Source: Maratus speciosus (lineage: Eukaryota; Arthropoda; Arachnida; Araneae; Salticidae). Taken from it: a stretch of 64,000 nt of DNA. This document shows, in pieces, positions 53,400 to 64,000 of the stretch (the first letter of the stretch is position 1; the number at the start of each line of letters is the position of its first letter). The position numbers and the translations under genes are program-made. The DNA lies in the NCBI GenBank assembly GCA_963932465.1, contig OZ010795.1, forward strand, positions 517,147,451 to 517,211,450, read 5' to 3'. Under the pieces are notes generated by a model. It was not told the DNA's origin. It was given only the letters and a program-made list of their open reading frames with translations, and made no database searches.

Positions 53400-54950
53400 A
53401 TTTATATAAATATGGAAAATGGTAGATAGATTTTTAATGTTTTCCTAGCTTTACGTAGAGAATATGGACTTTTGAATGAAAATAATTATAAAACATATAT
53501 AAGTAAAACTTTTTATCAATAAAATCTGCAAATGAGACCTATTTTGATATTTTCCTAGCATTACGTACAGAAAACAGGTCACTTAATTAAGATTACTATA
53601 AAACCTATACAAGAAAATTTCTGTATTACTAGGGAGCAGGTGCACTTGAGGTAAATTTTTCAATTTTTTCCTGGTGTACCTAGTGAAAATGTGTTGCTTA
53701 ATGAAAATAATTATAAAATAAATACATAATATAAAATAGCTGTATCAATAAATTTTGCAGATGAGGCAAATTTTTAATGTGTTTTCAATGTTACATAGAG
53801 AAAAATGACTTCTGAATGAAATTAGTCACAGCAAGTATGTATGGAAAGTATCGTATTGACATATATGATTTAATCTTCTAATTTCCTGAGATTAGTGATA
53901 CTTTAATTTAATTTACGTCTGTAGAACACTTTAAATAAAAATAAACTCGCAATGAACCTGAATATCTGATATTAGTCATTCAGCAGTATATTATTTCTAC
54001 GTAATGCGAAATATAACATTCTGTCTTGTCTGCAGATTTTCTTTTTTTGTTCATCTTTATGGGTGGAGGACAAAATTTACTTCTAAAAAATAGTGTTTAT
54101 TAGCCTTAATTATTAACCAGGTGCAAAAAGGAAATCTGTCAATAAAGCAATTTTCTTCCTTTTTTTCTGTAATCCATTTCATTCGGCTACAAATTTTCTT
54201 TACATAATGCTAGGAAAATATTAATAATGTACCTCATTTCAGATTAAATTATTACTAAATTTTTCTGATTTATTTTTTACAATTGATTTCATTTATCGAA
54301 CCATCTTCTCTACGCAATGCTGGGGAAAAATTAAAAATCTGTCCTATCTGCAGATTTCACCATTGCAGAAATTTTCTTATATATTATAAATTATTCTTAA
54401 TATAAATCTTATATGTTATAAATTATTATTTTATAATTATTTTCATTAGCAACCCGTAATCTCCATGTAACATTGCGAAACATTAAAAATCTGCCTCATC
54501 TGCAGATTTTATCGATACAGCAATTTTCTTATATATGATTTATAATTATTTTCATTCAGAAATTCGTTTTCTCTACTCAACACTGGACAAACACAAAAAA
54601 TCTTCCTCATCTGCAGATTTCATTAATAAAGAAATTTTCATATGTATTTTTTATAATAAGTTTGATTTGACTATTCTTCCTCTATACGCGATCCTGCGGA
54701 AACATTAAAAATCTGATTCATCTGCAGATTTAATCATTGCAGAAATTTTCTTATATATTTTTTATAATTATTCTTATAATCAACCATTTTCTCTACTTAA
54801 TGCTGTGAAAATACTAAAAATCTGCGTTATCTGCAGGTTCCATTGAAACATCAATTTTTCTTACATAACTTTTATAAATATTACCATGCTGCATCATATC
54901 TACTTTATGTATTGCTCAGAAAACATTAAAAATGAGCCCCATATCAAAAT
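53400..54950. repeat. Inverted satellite array, ~113-bp units
   Basis: About four units run forward (TTTTCCTAGC-TTACGTAGAGAA-like phrase at 53441, 53551, 53667 and 53782). About seven run in reverse (the complement phrase near 54198, 54317, 54465, 54579, 54691, 54800 and 54912, with TCATCTGCAGATTT as companion). The two halves meet at about 53850-54000. Units are diverged, so the array is old. No coding sequence. Confidence 0.8.
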
Positions 54951-55349
54951 TTTGTTGATTGTCTACATGAGGTGTTTGCGAAAAATGTACCCTAAAAATA
55001 AAAATGTACTTTATTTGCTTGTGTATAAACCGCGGCTAAAATAAATCTGTTCTAAACCAGAAACTTTACTTAATAAATAACGGCAAATAAATACCAATTG
55101 GAAATAAGTTACATTTCATTAAATAAAATTTCTGGTAGGAAACAAAGTTATTAACAGCCTAGGCTGTTTGCAAAGAGCCGGGTTTTTCAATTAGCTTACG
55201 ATATATATATAGCAACAATTTTAGAATAAATGAATTAAAATAATATTTAATATATATAGAAACAATTTTCGAAGAAAGGAATTAAAATGCAATAATCAGG
55301 GAAAATATCTGTTTGTATTACTGTGTATTATTGTCACTTTAAACAGCAT
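54951..55349. other. AT-rich sequence, nothing recognised
   Basis: No supported feature. Confidence 0.35.
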
Positions 55350-55577
55350 TTAAACCACTTAACAGTGTGGCCCGAGCTGGATTCGGGCAAGAACACTTTG
55401 CTTGCTTCGTTATTAAAAGCATTCTGATACCACTAATTTGTAACTGTAAATTTATCTTTATTGATTGCCAGATATTTTTTGATTAAGTAAGGTAAATATT
55501 TTAGTATGGAAAAAGTAGTGTCCAGCCCCATTTTTAAATTTTTTGTAAGAAAACAAATGTCACTGTTAAGGGGTTAA
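55350..55577. mobile_element. piggyBac-like MITE (228 bp)
   Basis: TTAA on both sides (55350-55353 and 55574-55577). The left TTAAACCACTTAACAGTG and the complement of the right end, TTAACCCCTTAACAGTG, form the TIR. It is non-coding. Confidence 0.75.
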
Positions 55578-55874
55578 ACAAAAAGTCCGATTTTTAATAC
55601 GCCATTCATTTATATTTGTATTAGGATACATAAATCTCGCAATTTCATAACAAATGAATGACATCTCTTAATTTATGATGTATCTTGATCAAATATAAAA
55701 TAATGAAGAATTAAACTCCTCCCACATTTTTTTTTTCTGGATTAAACAAACACACGTTAAAAATCATTTTAAAACTTCTATTTTAAAAAAGCTTTATCTT
55801 CTTTTTACAAAGCTCGCATCCATACGTCCGATAACGCGTATGTTGTACTAACTGGTAACTCAAAACAGGCCTTC
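55578..55874. other. Spacer, nothing recognised
   Basis: Between the MITE and segment B. No supported feature. Confidence 0.35.
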
Positions 55875-58680
55875 CAACACATATAAGAATGCGCCAAATC
55901 TAAAAGCGCCAGGCGCCAACAACATACATGACATGTGACTGATAACAGCGAATGAGAACGCAGTAAAAGCCAATAATGCTAAAAACTATCTTTTAACTAT
56001 CTTTTAACTAATAAAACTATCTTTTAGAATCTCGCAGCCGGGTTACCATGTCAATCAAAATAATGCCATTTTGGCGCCAATCAGAATCTTTCGATTTGGC
56101 GAAAGATTGTTCAAGTAAATTGAATTATAAATAAAAGTAGCACGATACATTTCTTAGCATATACTTAAAGGAGGCCAAACTGGTCGCCAAATTAATTTTA
56201 AAAAGTCCTTCTGGCCAGTGCCGGGAGGAAGAGTTAGCTTTCATATTCCTTATTTTAAAAAAGCCAACTTATATTATTCAAACACACGAAGCTCAATTTA
56301 GTGGAAACCGAATATAGGAGATTCAATACTAATTTTTATCAATATAATGAATGAGAATTTCGCGAAATTAGTCAGCTTTATCCAAGCTGCTTTTCTTTAA
56401 AGTAACTTATATTTGGTTGCCAAATTCGGCGATTTCTTAAAGTGCCTGCCATTTTAAGACAACATGGTGGATGAGGCTAACCAGTGAACTTGGTCGAGAC
56501 CTTAGTAATTGCTGTGCACATGCTCACTCACATCGGAATCGGTTAATATATACGAGTGCTGTCGTAGGCAAAAAATCAGATTTTTCAAATGTCACCCACA
56601 TTAGAAATTGAAACTGCTATAGCTGAGCCATTTTTTAAGATAAAGACAAACAAAAAATGCTCCTGAATCCTTATATTAGGTTCAAATACTTAAGAAAGAA
56701 ACCTTTTTCAATTTCTAATTTTTTTGCACTTCACTTTAAATATATATTTTTTTTTTAATTTAATGGCCGCCATTTTGAAACAAGATGGCTGATGAATCTG
56801 GCCAGCGAACTTGGTCGAGATATTGATGTACACTATCCACATGCCTTCTTACATCGAAATAGGCGAATACGTGTGTTATCGCGTGACAAATACAAGAACG
56901 TTTCAAAATGTTAGCCATGCTAGAAATTCAAAGTGCTATAATTCAACCATTTTTTAAGATATAAACAAAAGAACAAATTTTCAGAAACAAAAACTGCTCC
57001 GGAATCTTTGTATCAAGGCCAAACACATAAAAAAAATCTTTTTCATTTTCCAATTTTTTAATACCTCATTTTAAATTTTAAATTTAATTTTTTTTTTAAA
57101 TGGCAACCCTTTTGAAACAAGATGGCGAATGAAGCCGGCCAACGAACTCGGTCAAGACATTGGTATGTACTATGTACAGACCAAGTTACATTCAAATCGG
57201 TTCATAAATACGCCTGTTATCGCGTGACAAAAATCATGTCGTTTTAAAATGTCAGCCACAATAGAAATTCAAAATGCTATAACTCAGCCATTTTTTTAGA
57301 TATAGACGAAACAAAAACTGTTCCGGAATCTTTGTATTAAGGTCAAATACATACGAAAAAAATCTTTTTCATTTTCCAATTTTTTGGTATCTCATTTTAA
57401 ATTTTAAATTTTTTAAATTTTTTTAAATTACCACCATTTTGAAACAAGATGGCGGATGAAGCTGGCCAACGAACTCTGTCGAGATATTTGTATATACTAT
57501 CTACAAACCAATGTACATCCAAATTGGTTCATAAATACGCCTGTTATCACGTGACAAAAATCAGGACGTTTCAAAATGTCAGCCATGCTGATATTCAAAA
57601 TGCGATAACTCAGCCATTTTTTAAGATATAGACGAAACAAAAACTGCTCCTGAATCTTTTTATCAAGGTCAAACACATATAAAAAAAAAATATATTTTTT
57701 CAATTTTCAATTTTTTTGTACCACATTTCAAATTTAAATTTTTCTTAAAAATTTAAATGGCCGCCATTTTTAAACAAGATGGCGGATAAAGCTGGCCAAC
57801 GAACTTGGTCGAGACATTGCTATGTACTATGTATAAACGAAGTTACATCCAAATCGGTTCATAAATACGCCTTTTATTGCGTGACAAAATTCAGGACGTT
57901 TCAATATGTCAGCCACGCTAGAAATTCAAAATGCTATAACTCCGCCATTTTTTAAGATATTGACGAAACAAAACCTGCTCCGGAATCTTTGTATAAAGGT
58001 CAAATACATAAGAAAAAAATATTTTTCCATTTTAAAGTTTTTGGTACCACATTTCAAATTTAATATTTTTTTAAAAATTTTAAATGGCCGCCATTTTGAA
58101 ACAAAACGGCGGATGAAGCTGGCCAACGAACTCAGTCGAGACATTGGTATGTACTGTGTACAAACTGAATTACATCGAAATCGGTTCATAAATACGAGAG
58201 TTACAGTGCGACAAAGGTCAGATATATATATATATATATATATATATATCAATTTTGAACGGAGGGTGGTTTCGGGGTCTGGGAGTCATGATCGATGAAA
58301 ATATGCCAAAATTTTTTTGAAATCGCTTTCCTCCGAACGTCTGCAATAGGTAGCTTTTTGTAATGAAAGCTACCTAATAACCTTCTCTGAAATCTGAAAA
58401 AAATATATCTGTTCTGATTAAAATTTGAGCTGCCATCATTAGAAAAATGTACTTAAAATTAGAGAAAAGTTAATATTTCGAAAACTAATTCGAATTTAAA
58501 AATTCTAATACCAGTTTTGAGATCTGCAGATCAATACGGATTTTTGGTGTTAATTTCATTGCAAAGTATTCCATATTTTAGGAGAAATAGCCGTGAAACT
58601 GAATCAGTCGTTTAAGCAGTCATTTCAAGAATCGTTTCATAAATTCGTTTCATTAGGATTTTATATATATAAAGGTAGAT
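55875..58680. repeat. Duplicated segment A/B, copy 2, split by the Helentron-like element
   Basis: 55875-56037 is the inverted counterpart of 50926-51066. 56038-56204 and 58378-58667 match 50440-50888. The left junction reads ATTAATTTTAAAA and the right resumes TAACCTTCTCTGAAATCTG. Confidence 0.8.
56205..58377 (-). mobile_element. Helentron-like non-autonomous element, copy 2 (2.17 kb)
   Basis: The inverted counterpart of 7480-9700 without the ~410-bp insertion. The right edge has the 10-bp-stem hairpin (AGGTAGCTTT...AAAGCTACCT) and the left edge the GGCCAGTGCCGG hairpin. About four ~330-bp units are marked by a CAAATCGGTTCATAAATACG-like phrase near 57193, 57520, 57850 and 58177, plus two decayed ones. 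(TA)n lies at 58222-58249. Frames at 57449-58298 are minisatellite sequence. Confidence 0.82.
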
Positions 58681-58927
58681 ATTTCAAAGCATGGCTTTAC
58701 ACGAACTGATGTTTTTTTCAACATGGTTTTGCAGTGTGTTCAAGGATATACTTGATCGCCATAACATTTTTGATTGATTTTCACATCATTTTCTATTGAA
58801 ACAAGTACAGTTTTTTCATCTGACGTTACTCTACTCCTAAACCATCACCAAAGTGGAATGTGCAAGACCATTCGACATGAGATAATATCCTATGAATAAG
58901 TTCGTTAAATAATTGTTCAACGGTAAA

Positions 58928-58986
<59 letters not shown>

Positions 58987-60713
58987 CTGTTCACAAAACA
59001 TTACTGCGTGCGTGCCACTTGACAATTTTGTCCTTTGAGTTTTTTGGATTCATTCTTTTACCTGAAAAAAAGAGAAAAAACCAATGAGCACTTGAAGTAC
59101 ATAACTAAAGACATACATCAAATATCCTCATGTAATATCAATATATTGTCACATGATATTCTATTGTATGATATCAGACCAAAATTTTTGCAGCACTTTG
59201 TAACAAAGTAAAGCGTCGGAACGAAATTCAACCAGTACTTTTACAAGTGAAAGTACTCAATGACACTTCTCAGCGAAATACTTCGATGTACAACATGAAA
59301 TGAATAAGAAATGCGCATTTCAAGGTGGAACCCTAAGATCAAACTTGTTGTTTTTTTTTTTTTCTTTGTTGTTCTTTTCCGATTTGGACAATGTATTTCT
59401 TTTAACATGTGACGTGCAGTATGATGACACGTGTTTTCAATAGATAAAAAAGTTGATAAAATTTTAATCCGAAACAAGTATACTATTTTATTTTATTAAT
59501 TCATTGTAACATTAAAGATTAACTTTCGAACGAGTCTGCTGAAGATAGAAACAAACATTTCCGCCAATATAGGCAAACATTTTCCCGAAAATTTTCTCGA
59601 GAGTAATCTAATAAAAATGTTTTAAACAGACGTTTTAAATTCTGATCCTTTTATAAGTAGTTCAAGGCCAAAGCTTAAAAAAGGCCTTTTTCTAGCCAAA
59701 CAACCAAAAACATCATATGTACAACATCCAAAATAAGAGGAAGATGAGGATGAAGACGAAATAGATGAAGATGAATATGATTAGAATAGTAAGTTACAGA
59801 AATAACTTGTTATAAATATGTTTAAAAAAAACGGAATATTTCATTAAATATCATAAATGTTTATTCTAAACTGATGTAAATAGTAGTTTACTTATTAAAA
59901 AGCAAATATTTTTTGTAAAATCGTAAAAAAATTATATATATTTAAAAAATATATATATAATGACTCTAAATAGCTTTTTACAACATTTCAACTTGATTCA
60001 ACAACATTCAACAGCTCATAAAATAATTTTGTCCACATTTTTCAGAAAATACTCCTCTGTGCGACGTAAAGACGTAGAACCCCCCCCCCCCCCCTTTTTT
60101 TTTTACATGTTTTCGTCTTAACATATACAATTACTTGGCATTCATTTCGACGGGACCATTAAATATTTCCATTTAAGAAAGGGGTTTCGTCTTAGACAGA
60201 ATCTATTTTTACAGGTTTTACCACATATGTATTTATTATATTCACAGTTTCACAGTAACCGTACTATTCTTACGAAGTAATGAATATAAATCATTATCCT
60301 TAATATGCTTTCATTTATAAAATAAAAATGATTTATAGAAAATAAGTTTGGTGCTGCAATTGTAAGAGTATCGCTTAAAGTTGGGACATACCATTTAAAG
60401 AAAATGGGGTAAGAAGTGTGTTAATATGAGATATCCAATAAGAATCGTCCGAAACAGGTTTTTAAGTTCGAAACCGAAAAAGAAATTTGGAAATCTTCCT
60501 ATTTTCGGCCGAAAATGAAAACGAAAACGTCCAGTTTTTAAAGTGATTAATACATACATAAATATACGTAATTATTAATTAATTATACGCGTTTATTAAA
60601 CATATAAAATTATGGATTAATTATACGTTTGGCCCAAGTCTTGGGCCAGTGGGCTCTGTGGACAAGTTGTGCTCTGATCGGAACTGTTTATTTTCATATA
60701 AAATAAAATGTAA
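58681..60713. other. AT-rich sequence with long poly(A) and poly(C)
   Basis: No gene is recognised. Poly(A) occupies 58925-58981 with one interruption. A 15-base C run is near 60080-60094. A GAAGATGAGGATGAAGACGA acidic-codon-like stretch at 59738-59780 is short and not in a long frame. Frames 58837-59025 and 59241-59477 are dominated by homopolymers. Confidence 0.4.
58925..58981. repeat. Poly(A) tract
   Basis: A long A run with a single G interruption. It inflates the minus-strand phenylalanine frame there. Confidence 0.9.
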
Positions 60714-61470
60714 TTAAGGAGTCTCAAGACTCTTAAAGCTTCAAAGTTTTCGAAATTTTAAATTTTTTTTATGTTAAACTTTTATTTTTTCTGAATATTT
60801 TGGTATGATTGTTTCCTTAAAATTCCCATTAGAACAGAAGTTATGGCTATTAGAATTACACCCGCTCAATAGCTCAAGCGACGTTTCCGAAACTTGAAGT
60901 TATTTTTCTCCAAATAACGTTTTTGGTATAACGCACAGGATATCTTAAAAACTTCGGAATATTTTTTCACAAAATTTTCAAAACGTATGTTTCATGTTAG
61001 TCTGTATAAACTGAACTTAAAATTTCATTTTTATTCTTGAAAAATATATTTTTTAAGTGATTATACTATTGAAATTTTCAAAATTTTGTATTAGCTAAAT
61101 GCAACTATGTATCAAAAATATAAAAATGCTTTAAATACAAATTTATTTAGGTTCAGGGTAATTATTACATTCCGAAGTATAATTAGGCAAAAAAAATCGT
61201 TGGAGATGCAAAATTTATTTCGTAATCCTGCGCGTAAGCTGTTATACCAATTTTCTACTCGATAAATATCTGACATTTTGGAGCACCCTATAAATACTAA
61301 TTCTGTATCTTGCAATTTTTTAAATACATGAAATGAAAGAACACACTTATATTTTTTAATCTCAATAAAAATTGTGTTTTTAAATCATATACGTTTTAAG
61401 ATATTAAGTGTTGAAAATTGTCTTTTTTTTTTTCTTTTTTTCAATTTCAAGAGTCCTGAGACCCCTTAAA
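60714..61470. mobile_element. TIR element E3, copy 2 (~757 bp)
   Basis: Aligns with 30637-31392. The left TTAAGGAGTCTCAAGACTCT and the complement of the right end, TTTAAGGGGTCTCAGGACTC, form a ~20-bp TIR, clearer than in copy 1. The minus-strand frame 61112-61315 (NSLRAGLRNKFC) is homologous to that of copy 1. No known domain. Confidence 0.75.
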
Positions 61471-62814
61471 TCATCAACGACACAGAATGATTTTCTAATT
61501 ATACGAATTTCGTCTAACTGAAAATTTGTTTAGGTAAGCAAACCTCAATTTATTTTTTATGATGATTTTTGTAAATGATCATCTTTTATACTACAACTTT
61601 CTCAGAAAGTATTCGAATTCGAAACATTTCTACGTTTTCAAACTAAAAAATTTCTATCCCTGTTAAGTTTGCAGCTTTTAATAATCACGTGAAAAGTGTC
61701 TTCAAAGTTTTGTCCTATATGCATTGCTCCCTTTATAATTTGCATTCACGTCTTGAGTCAGTCATGACTGTTAATTATAAGCAGTAACGTTCTTAGCAAT
61801 AAATAATGAGTGTCTCATTTGAACAGATACAGCTCATATCAATGAGAAATGTTGAAAATTTCAGAAGGAAGAAAAGAGATTTTTAGAATAGAAAAACTTT
61901 CGGTCGAGTTTCGGTCAGACCGAATCTTTTGCAGCATTTTAACGAAAACGTATTTCCGGCAAAATTCAGATTCTGGACCCTAAACGAAAACGAAAACGAA
62001 TTTTCGGTCGATTTCTAGTATCGAATAACGTTATTGTCTCGAATTTTCTTATCAAAAGTTATTCGATTGGTTGATGTTTATGTGCACTTTTATCCTATGA
62101 GACCTTGAATGTGGATGTAATTTTCTTTCTGAAAATAGGCATTTACTTTCGAAATCTTCTTTGAAAGTACTATATTTTGGCACCATTATTTATTTTATTT
62201 TGGTTTTTTTTCTCGTAAGTCTCTTTATTTTAAATTTATTTTCAATCTTTCTTTATTTTCTTTATTTATTTCAGCTTAACTTGTAAAATAAAAAAGAATT
62301 CTACATTACTAAGGATAAAATATATTACTAAGTTATCGATAGACTGAAAGAAAACTGCTTTTAAGCAGAGATCGGAAAGATTAAGTGAAATATTTTCCTC
62401 CATTTCTTTTTCGAATGTTCAGTCTGACAAACCATACTAAGATTTAAATTCAACTATTTTTTCCTTAGAGAAATTGATTTTTTATTTTATTTTTCAATTT
62501 TCCCTGATAGATTTCAAACTTAGCCTATCTCATTTGAATTCAATTCCAAAAAAAATTTCCACACTCGCACATGTTAAGGTATCCCACTACACTACACATT
62601 CGAATGGTCAATTTCGTCGTGTTAATTGAAAAACTGAGCAATTAACTATCTAAAACAATTTTGGTTTTATTCTTAGAATCATTGAAAGGTATTTCGTACA
62701 AATATTTAACTTTTTTGATCGTGTTATTTCAAAGACTGGGCAAATAACTACCCAAAACAGTTTTTGTTTTCTTCTTACGATCATTGGAAAAGTATTTTGT
62801 CGTACAAATATTAA
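61471..62814. other. AT-rich sequence, no gene recognised
   Basis: GAAAACGAAAACGAATTTTC near 61986 partly mirrors 60470-60540 across E3, so E3 may sit inside a further, poorly preserved inverted-ended repeat (about 60455-62022). The rest is unremarkable. Confidence 0.35.
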
Positions 62815-64000
62815 CTTTTTACTTTCTTCTATTTTACAAGAACGCATTAGATTCGTGAAAATTTTCGAATTCCGGTTTTCGACATATTTATATATTTTAG
62901 GAGTCAGAGATCCCCAAAAACATGTTTTTACAAAATGTCTGTCTGTGAGTCTATGAGTCTGTCTGTCTGTATGTTACACAAAATTTGTGGGCGCTCTATC
63001 TCACGAACTAATGCACGGAATTTAATGAAAATTTATAGTCAGGTAGTCCCTGATATAAATTGGCGCTTATTTGTTTTTGGTGTAAATCGCCCTCCAGGTG
63101 TCGCTGCTATGCTGCATTTTGCAGGATTTATGCAATAGCTCTATCTCGAGAACTAATGCACGGATTTTCATAAAACTTCAGATTCAGTTAGTCCTTGATA
63201 TGAGTTGGTACTGTTTATGTTTTGGTGTAAATCGCTCAAAAGATGGCGCTGCTATGCTGCATTTTGCAGGATTTACACGATTTCCGAAATAGCTCTATCT
63301 CAAGAACTAATGCACAAATTTTCATCAAATTTCAGATTCAGTTAGTCCTTGATGTGAAATGATGCTGACTTCGTGTTTGATGTAAATAGCCCCATAGCTG
63401 GCACTACTGTGCTGCATTTTGAACGATTTCCTCAATAGCTCTATTTCAAGAACTAATGCATGAATTTTCCTCAAACTTCAGATTCAAGTATACCCTGATT
63501 AACACGTTGAGTGCCACGGTAACTAACACTGAAGCGCTGAAAAATTTACAAAATTTTAAGTAATTTTTGAGAAAGTATGATCATGTAATAAATAAGAGGT
63601 AGGTAAATTTTAAATAAATTTTCAGTAATTACTTAAAACAATATAGTATATATACAATATTTAGTTTTATATCATATTTTAGACGTCACTCATCGGTGAA
63701 TGGCGCGTTTTAAACGGAAATTTCAGTGTCAGTCACCAGTGACTGACGTGGCGCTTAACGTGTTGATATTACTGCTGATTAAGTTTTGGTGTAAATCGCT
63801 CAACAGGTGACGCTGCTATGCTGCATTTGTCATTATATGCGCAATAGCTCTATCTCAAGAACTAATGCACGAAATTTCCCCCAAACTTCATATTCAGTTA
63901 GACGTTGACATAGGTTGATGATGATTAGGTTTTGGTGTAAATCACTCTATAGGTAGCGCTGCTATGCTGCATTTTGCTGGATTTACACGATTTCAGTGAT
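62815..64000 (-). mobile_element. Minisatellite element, M1 family, copy C (runs off the window)
   Basis: The hairpin end TACTTTCTTCTATTTTACAAG is at 62819, with a CTGTCTGTCTGT tract near 62940-62970. Units follow, marked by GGCGCTGCTATGCTGCATTT or variants at about 63100, 63245, 63400, 63810 and 63955, about 150 bp apart without the MITE at 63499-63766. The far end lies beyond base 64000. Confidence 0.78.
63499..63766. mobile_element. piggyBac-like MITE inside M1 copy C (268 bp)
   Basis: The left TTAACACGTTGAGTGCCACG and the complement of the right end, TCAACACGTTAAGCGCCACG, are inverted repeats. The left flank gives TTAA and the right TTGA. Further inward, AACACTGAAGCGC and its partner extend the TIR. 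It interrupts a minisatellite unit (TACCCTGAT / TGATATTACTGC). Confidence 0.75.

Noticed and set aside
53400..54950. A CRISPR-like array.
   Set aside because: Units are ~113 bp, diverged, contiguous and inverted in the middle, in eukaryotic AT-rich DNA. There is no constant short repeat with unique spacers.
57906..58298. A 130-codon frame on the plus strand, with a 108-codon shadow on the minus strand.
   Set aside because: It is minisatellite and (TA)n sequence of the Helentron-like element; the isoleucine/tyrosine run is the TA repeat.
58925..58981. Poly(A) as the tail of a retroposed transcript.
   Set aside because: No upstream mRNA-like or LINE-like sequence and no flanking duplication could be found, and similar homopolymers occur throughout the window.

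Overview
This window reads as AT-rich nuclear DNA of a eukaryote, most likely an arthropod. The reasons are very high A+T, long homopolymer tracts, and wall-to-wall decayed DNA transposons of animal type (piggyBac-like, hAT-like, pogo/Tigger-like and mariner/Tc1-like ends). There are also Helentron-like repeats with minisatellite cores, and no long reading frame. A chelicerate such as a spider is my guess from general look only. I find no intact protein-coding gene. The only coding remnants I can name are pieces of a mariner-like transposase near 3.5 kb and a weaker Tc1-like transposase tail near 38.5 kb.

Layout. 0-1 kb: half of a palindromic repeat (R1). 1-6.3 kb: decayed repeats, a mariner-like inverted remnant, a TTAA MITE and a ~145-bp minisatellite. 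6.3-10.1 kb: a TIR element (E4) holding a MITE and a Helentron-like element, which itself holds another insertion. 10.1-15.5 kb: two adjoining tandem arrays of ~450 and ~437 bp units, the second split by a pogo/Tigger-like element that contains a piggyBac-like MITE. 16.3-21.1 kb: a MITE, a degenerate tandem array and a TIR element (E5) with a nested minisatellite element. 24.6-25.2 kb: a tRNA-like mobile element. 26.1-32.9 kb: a second R1 copy split by two large insertions that carry further insertions. 33.2-41 kb: Tigger-like, hAT-like and Helentron-like elements, plus the second tRNA-like element at 37.2-38.2 kb. 41.2-55 kb: two copies of family G, foldback elements and an inverted satellite. 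55.3-58.7 kb: a duplicated segment split by a second Helentron-like copy. 60.7-64 kb: more copies of families seen earlier.

Several families occur both filled and empty inside the window, so insertion boundaries can be read directly from the DNA. This works for the Helentron-like element (empty near 50.63 kb, filled at 56.2-58.4 kb), E2 and E1 (empty in R1 near 0.15-0.2 kb), the Tigger-like element (empty in neighbouring tandem units), E4 (empty in the next tandem unit), and a ~410-bp element lodged in a (TA)n run.

The best candidate for something undescribed is the pair of tRNA-like elements. Each has 278- or 311-bp units with a full cloverleaf, pol III A and B boxes and a T5 run straight after it. 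Each has units in tandem plus an inverted 5' part, ends its last unit exactly at the insertion edge, and is flanked by a perfect 12-13 bp target duplication. The two families differ in sequence but share a short motif after the tRNA-like domain. Their anticodon loops lack U33, so they are not ordinary tRNA genes.
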